NCBI GenBank assembly: GCA_910585655.1
Contig: CAJUFW010000165.1
Coordinates: 1,086-7,469, forward strand
Direction of reading: 5' to 3'
Source of the DNA: an uncultured Lachnospiraceae bacterium
GTDB taxonomy: Bacteria; Bacillota_A; Clostridia; Lachnospirales; Lachnospiraceae
DNA length: 6,384 nt
This document shows, one piece after another, positions 5,208 to 6,384 of the stretch. The first letter of the stretch is position 1. Every line of letters starts with the position of its first letter. Position numbers and translations under genes: made by a program. The notes below the pieces were generated by a model, which made no database searches, was not told where the DNA came from, and saw nothing but the letters and a program-made list of their open reading frames with translations.

Positions 5208-5231
5208 TTGAGCCTGCCGGGGCAGGTTCAG
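5208..5231 (+). promoter_or_regulatory. Leader hairpin before the solute-binding protein gene
   Basis: GAGCCTGC (5210-5217) pairs with GCAGGTTC (5222-5229) in an 8-bp stem with one G-U pair around the tetraloop CGGG. Two more pairs (T5209-A5230 and T5208-G5231) extend it. It is followed by A-rich sequence, not Ts, so it is not a terminator. It ends about 12 bases before the AAAGGAG ribosome site (5244-5250) and could protect the mRNA 5' end or influence translation. Confidence 0.45.
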
Positions 5232-5257
5232 ACAACAAAAACCAAAGGAGAGAGCGT

Positions 5258-6384
5258 ATGAAAACAAAACGGCTTATCGCACTGTTACTGGTTTCCGTAC
5301 TTGCCATCGGGCTGATTGGCTGCGGAAAGAAAACGAACGAAACGGATTCCAAAAATACCAGCAAAACAGAAGATCCTAAAGGTTCTGAAAACACCAATCC
5401 GGACGATAACAAGGAGTCGGAAAAGGAAGCTTCAGACGGTGAAGGAACTTCGGGCAATGACGCTACCGGCACAGAAGACGGCTGGAGCTGGCCGCTGGCA
5501 GAGAAAAAAGAGCTTTCTATGTGGCTGCAATGGACCTGTAACTATGCTACCGATCCAAATGAACTTGTCACAATCAAAAAGCTTGAAGAGCTTACGAACG
5601 TTCATATTAACTGGACTACGGTAGGCGGTCAGGAAGCAATGGAAAAATTTGGTCTGATGATGGCTTCCGGTAATTATCCGGATATCCTGCGTGGCGCAGA
5701 AAGCTATTATACAGGCGGTTTGGTACAGGCGGTAGAGGATGGTATTACTTTGGATATGACGGAATATATTCCAAAATACATGCCGACTTACAATGCCCTT
5801 AGAACTTCTATTCCAAAGCTGGAAAAAGATACGGTTACAGACGATGGTCGTCTGGTCGGCATATATACTCTTGCCTCCAACTTTGGTGAAATCCGCGGCG
5901 AACGTGTCTGGGACGGTATGTGTATCCGTAAGGATTGGCTGGATGAGCTGAATATGCCGCTACCGGTGACAATCGACGACTGGCACGAGACTTTAAAGGC
6001 GTTTAAAGATACCTTTAACTGCGAAGCCCCACTGTTAATCGGCGCTTCCAATGGTTATGATTTAAGCCATAATTTCCTTTCTGCATATGGCGTTCTAGGT
6101 GAATTTTACCAGGAAAACGGCACCGTAAAGTTCGGACCTTTAGAGGACGGCTATAAGCAATGGGTTCAGCTTTTCCGCGACTGGTATGCAGAGGGTCTAA
6201 TCGATCCGAACTTTACTAATAACGATGCAACTTTTTCCGGCTCTGCCGACTACATCGGAACCGGACGTGCAGGCGCCAGCGCCGCTATTTGGGGTGTTAC
6301 TGCTGATACGTATAAGCTTCAGGGCTATAATGATGATCCGGACTTTTTCTTATCCGGTGTTACTACCCCTGTTTTAAATGAAGG
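5258..6384 (+). CDS. Lipoprotein solute-binding protein of an ABC transporter, first 375 residues (3' end outside window)
   Basis: ATG at 5258 has AAAGGAG 7 bases upstream, and the frame is open to the window end. MKTKRLIALLLVSVLAIGLIGC is a lipoprotein signal peptide with lipobox LIGC and lipidated Cys22, so the protein is anchored outside the membrane. Residues 23-75 are an unusually long Asp/Glu/Ser/Thr/Asn-rich linker. The binding domain follows: ELSMWLQWTCNYATDP near 85-100, then KKLEELTNVHINW, a FGLMMASGNYPDIL block, LDMTEYIPKYMPTYN, GIYTLASNFGEIRGERVW, IRKDWLDELNMPLPVTIDDW and LFRDWYAEGLIDPNF. This succession is typical of the extracellular solute-binding family that includes LplA/YtcQ and AlgQ-like proteins, which serve CUT1-type transporters for oligosaccharides. 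The substrate cannot be told from sequence. Family members are usually about 500-560 residues, so roughly a third is missing. Permease genes would be expected downstream, with expression probably under the PucR-type regulator. Confidence 0.88.
   Translation, partial: MKTKRLIALLLVSVLAIGLIGCGKKTNETDSKNTSKTEDPKGSENTNPDDNKESEKEASDGEGTSGNDATGTEDGWSWPLAEKKELSMWLQWTCNYATDPNELVTIKKLEELTNVHINWTTVGGQEAMEKFGLMMASGNYPDILRGAESYYTGGLVQAVEDGITLDMTEYIPKYMPTYNALRTSIPKLEKDTVTDDGRLVGIYTLASNFGEIRGERVWDGMCIRKDWLDELNMPLPVTIDDWHETLKAFKDTFNCEAPLLIGASNGYDLSHNFLSAYGVLGEFYQENGTVKFGPLEDGYKQWVQLFRDWYAEGLIDPNFTNNDATFSGSADYIGTGRAGASAAIWGVTADTYKLQGYNDDPDFFLSGVTTPVLNE

Noticed and set aside
5196..5212. Catabolite-response (cre) like site around TGTTACGGATTTGA
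   Set aside because: The central CG is one base out of register with the consensus and the flanks do not match.
406..6384. CRISPR array, tRNA, rRNA or insertion sequence
   Set aside because: No regularly spaced repeats, tRNA-like cloverleaf, rRNA-like stretch or transposase reading frame was seen on either strand.

Overview
The window looks like chromosomal DNA of a Lachnospiraceae-type clostridium (Bacillota). The basis is AGGAGG-type ribosome sites, TATAAT/TATACT promoter boxes, an LplA-type lipoprotein next to a PucR-type regulator, and a large two-HTH/TPR regulator of a kind I associate with that family. This placement rests on recognised protein families and style, not on any search.

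Layout, left to right. Bases 1-405 (minus strand) hold the N-terminal 135 residues of an AT-rich secreted protein whose end lies outside the window. Bases 406-677 contain no intact gene. They hold a possible C-terminal gene remnant, a perfect 14-bp-arm palindrome (525-564), and a promoter with several stacked repeats leading into a tiny gene (678-845). That gene, too short for ordinary ORF listing, encodes a 55-residue membrane-targeted peptide with four cysteines. It ends tail-to-tail with, and overlaps by four bases, a 693-residue minus-strand regulator (842-2923) built as HTH - helical region - HTH - TPR-like region. The only convincing intrinsic terminator for the small gene (941-980) lies inside the regulator's coding sequence, so the small-gene mRNA should be antisense to the regulator's 3' end. 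The regulator is translationally coupled (ATGA overlap) to an upstream YbaK/EbsC-type tRNA-editing protein (2920-3285) that appears to lack a central block of about 35 residues.

A 217-base divergent promoter region (3286-3502) separates this operon from the right half. The right half carries a PucR/CdaR-type regulator (3503-5083), a striking 36-base symmetric element overlapping its stop codon (5079-5114), an extended -10 promoter with a hairpin leader, and the first 375 residues of a lipoprotein solute-binding protein of a sugar-type ABC transporter (5258 to the window end).

How it may work together. On the right, the PucR-type protein probably controls the transporter operon, and the 36-base element upstream of the transporter promoter is the obvious candidate operator. 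On the left, the exported cysteine-containing peptide and the TPR-type regulator form a possible peptide-signalling (RRNPP-like) or peptide/regulator pair. Their convergent overlap and the antisense terminator are the most unusual features of the window. The functional pairings are inference; the overlaps, repeats and motifs are read directly from the sequence.
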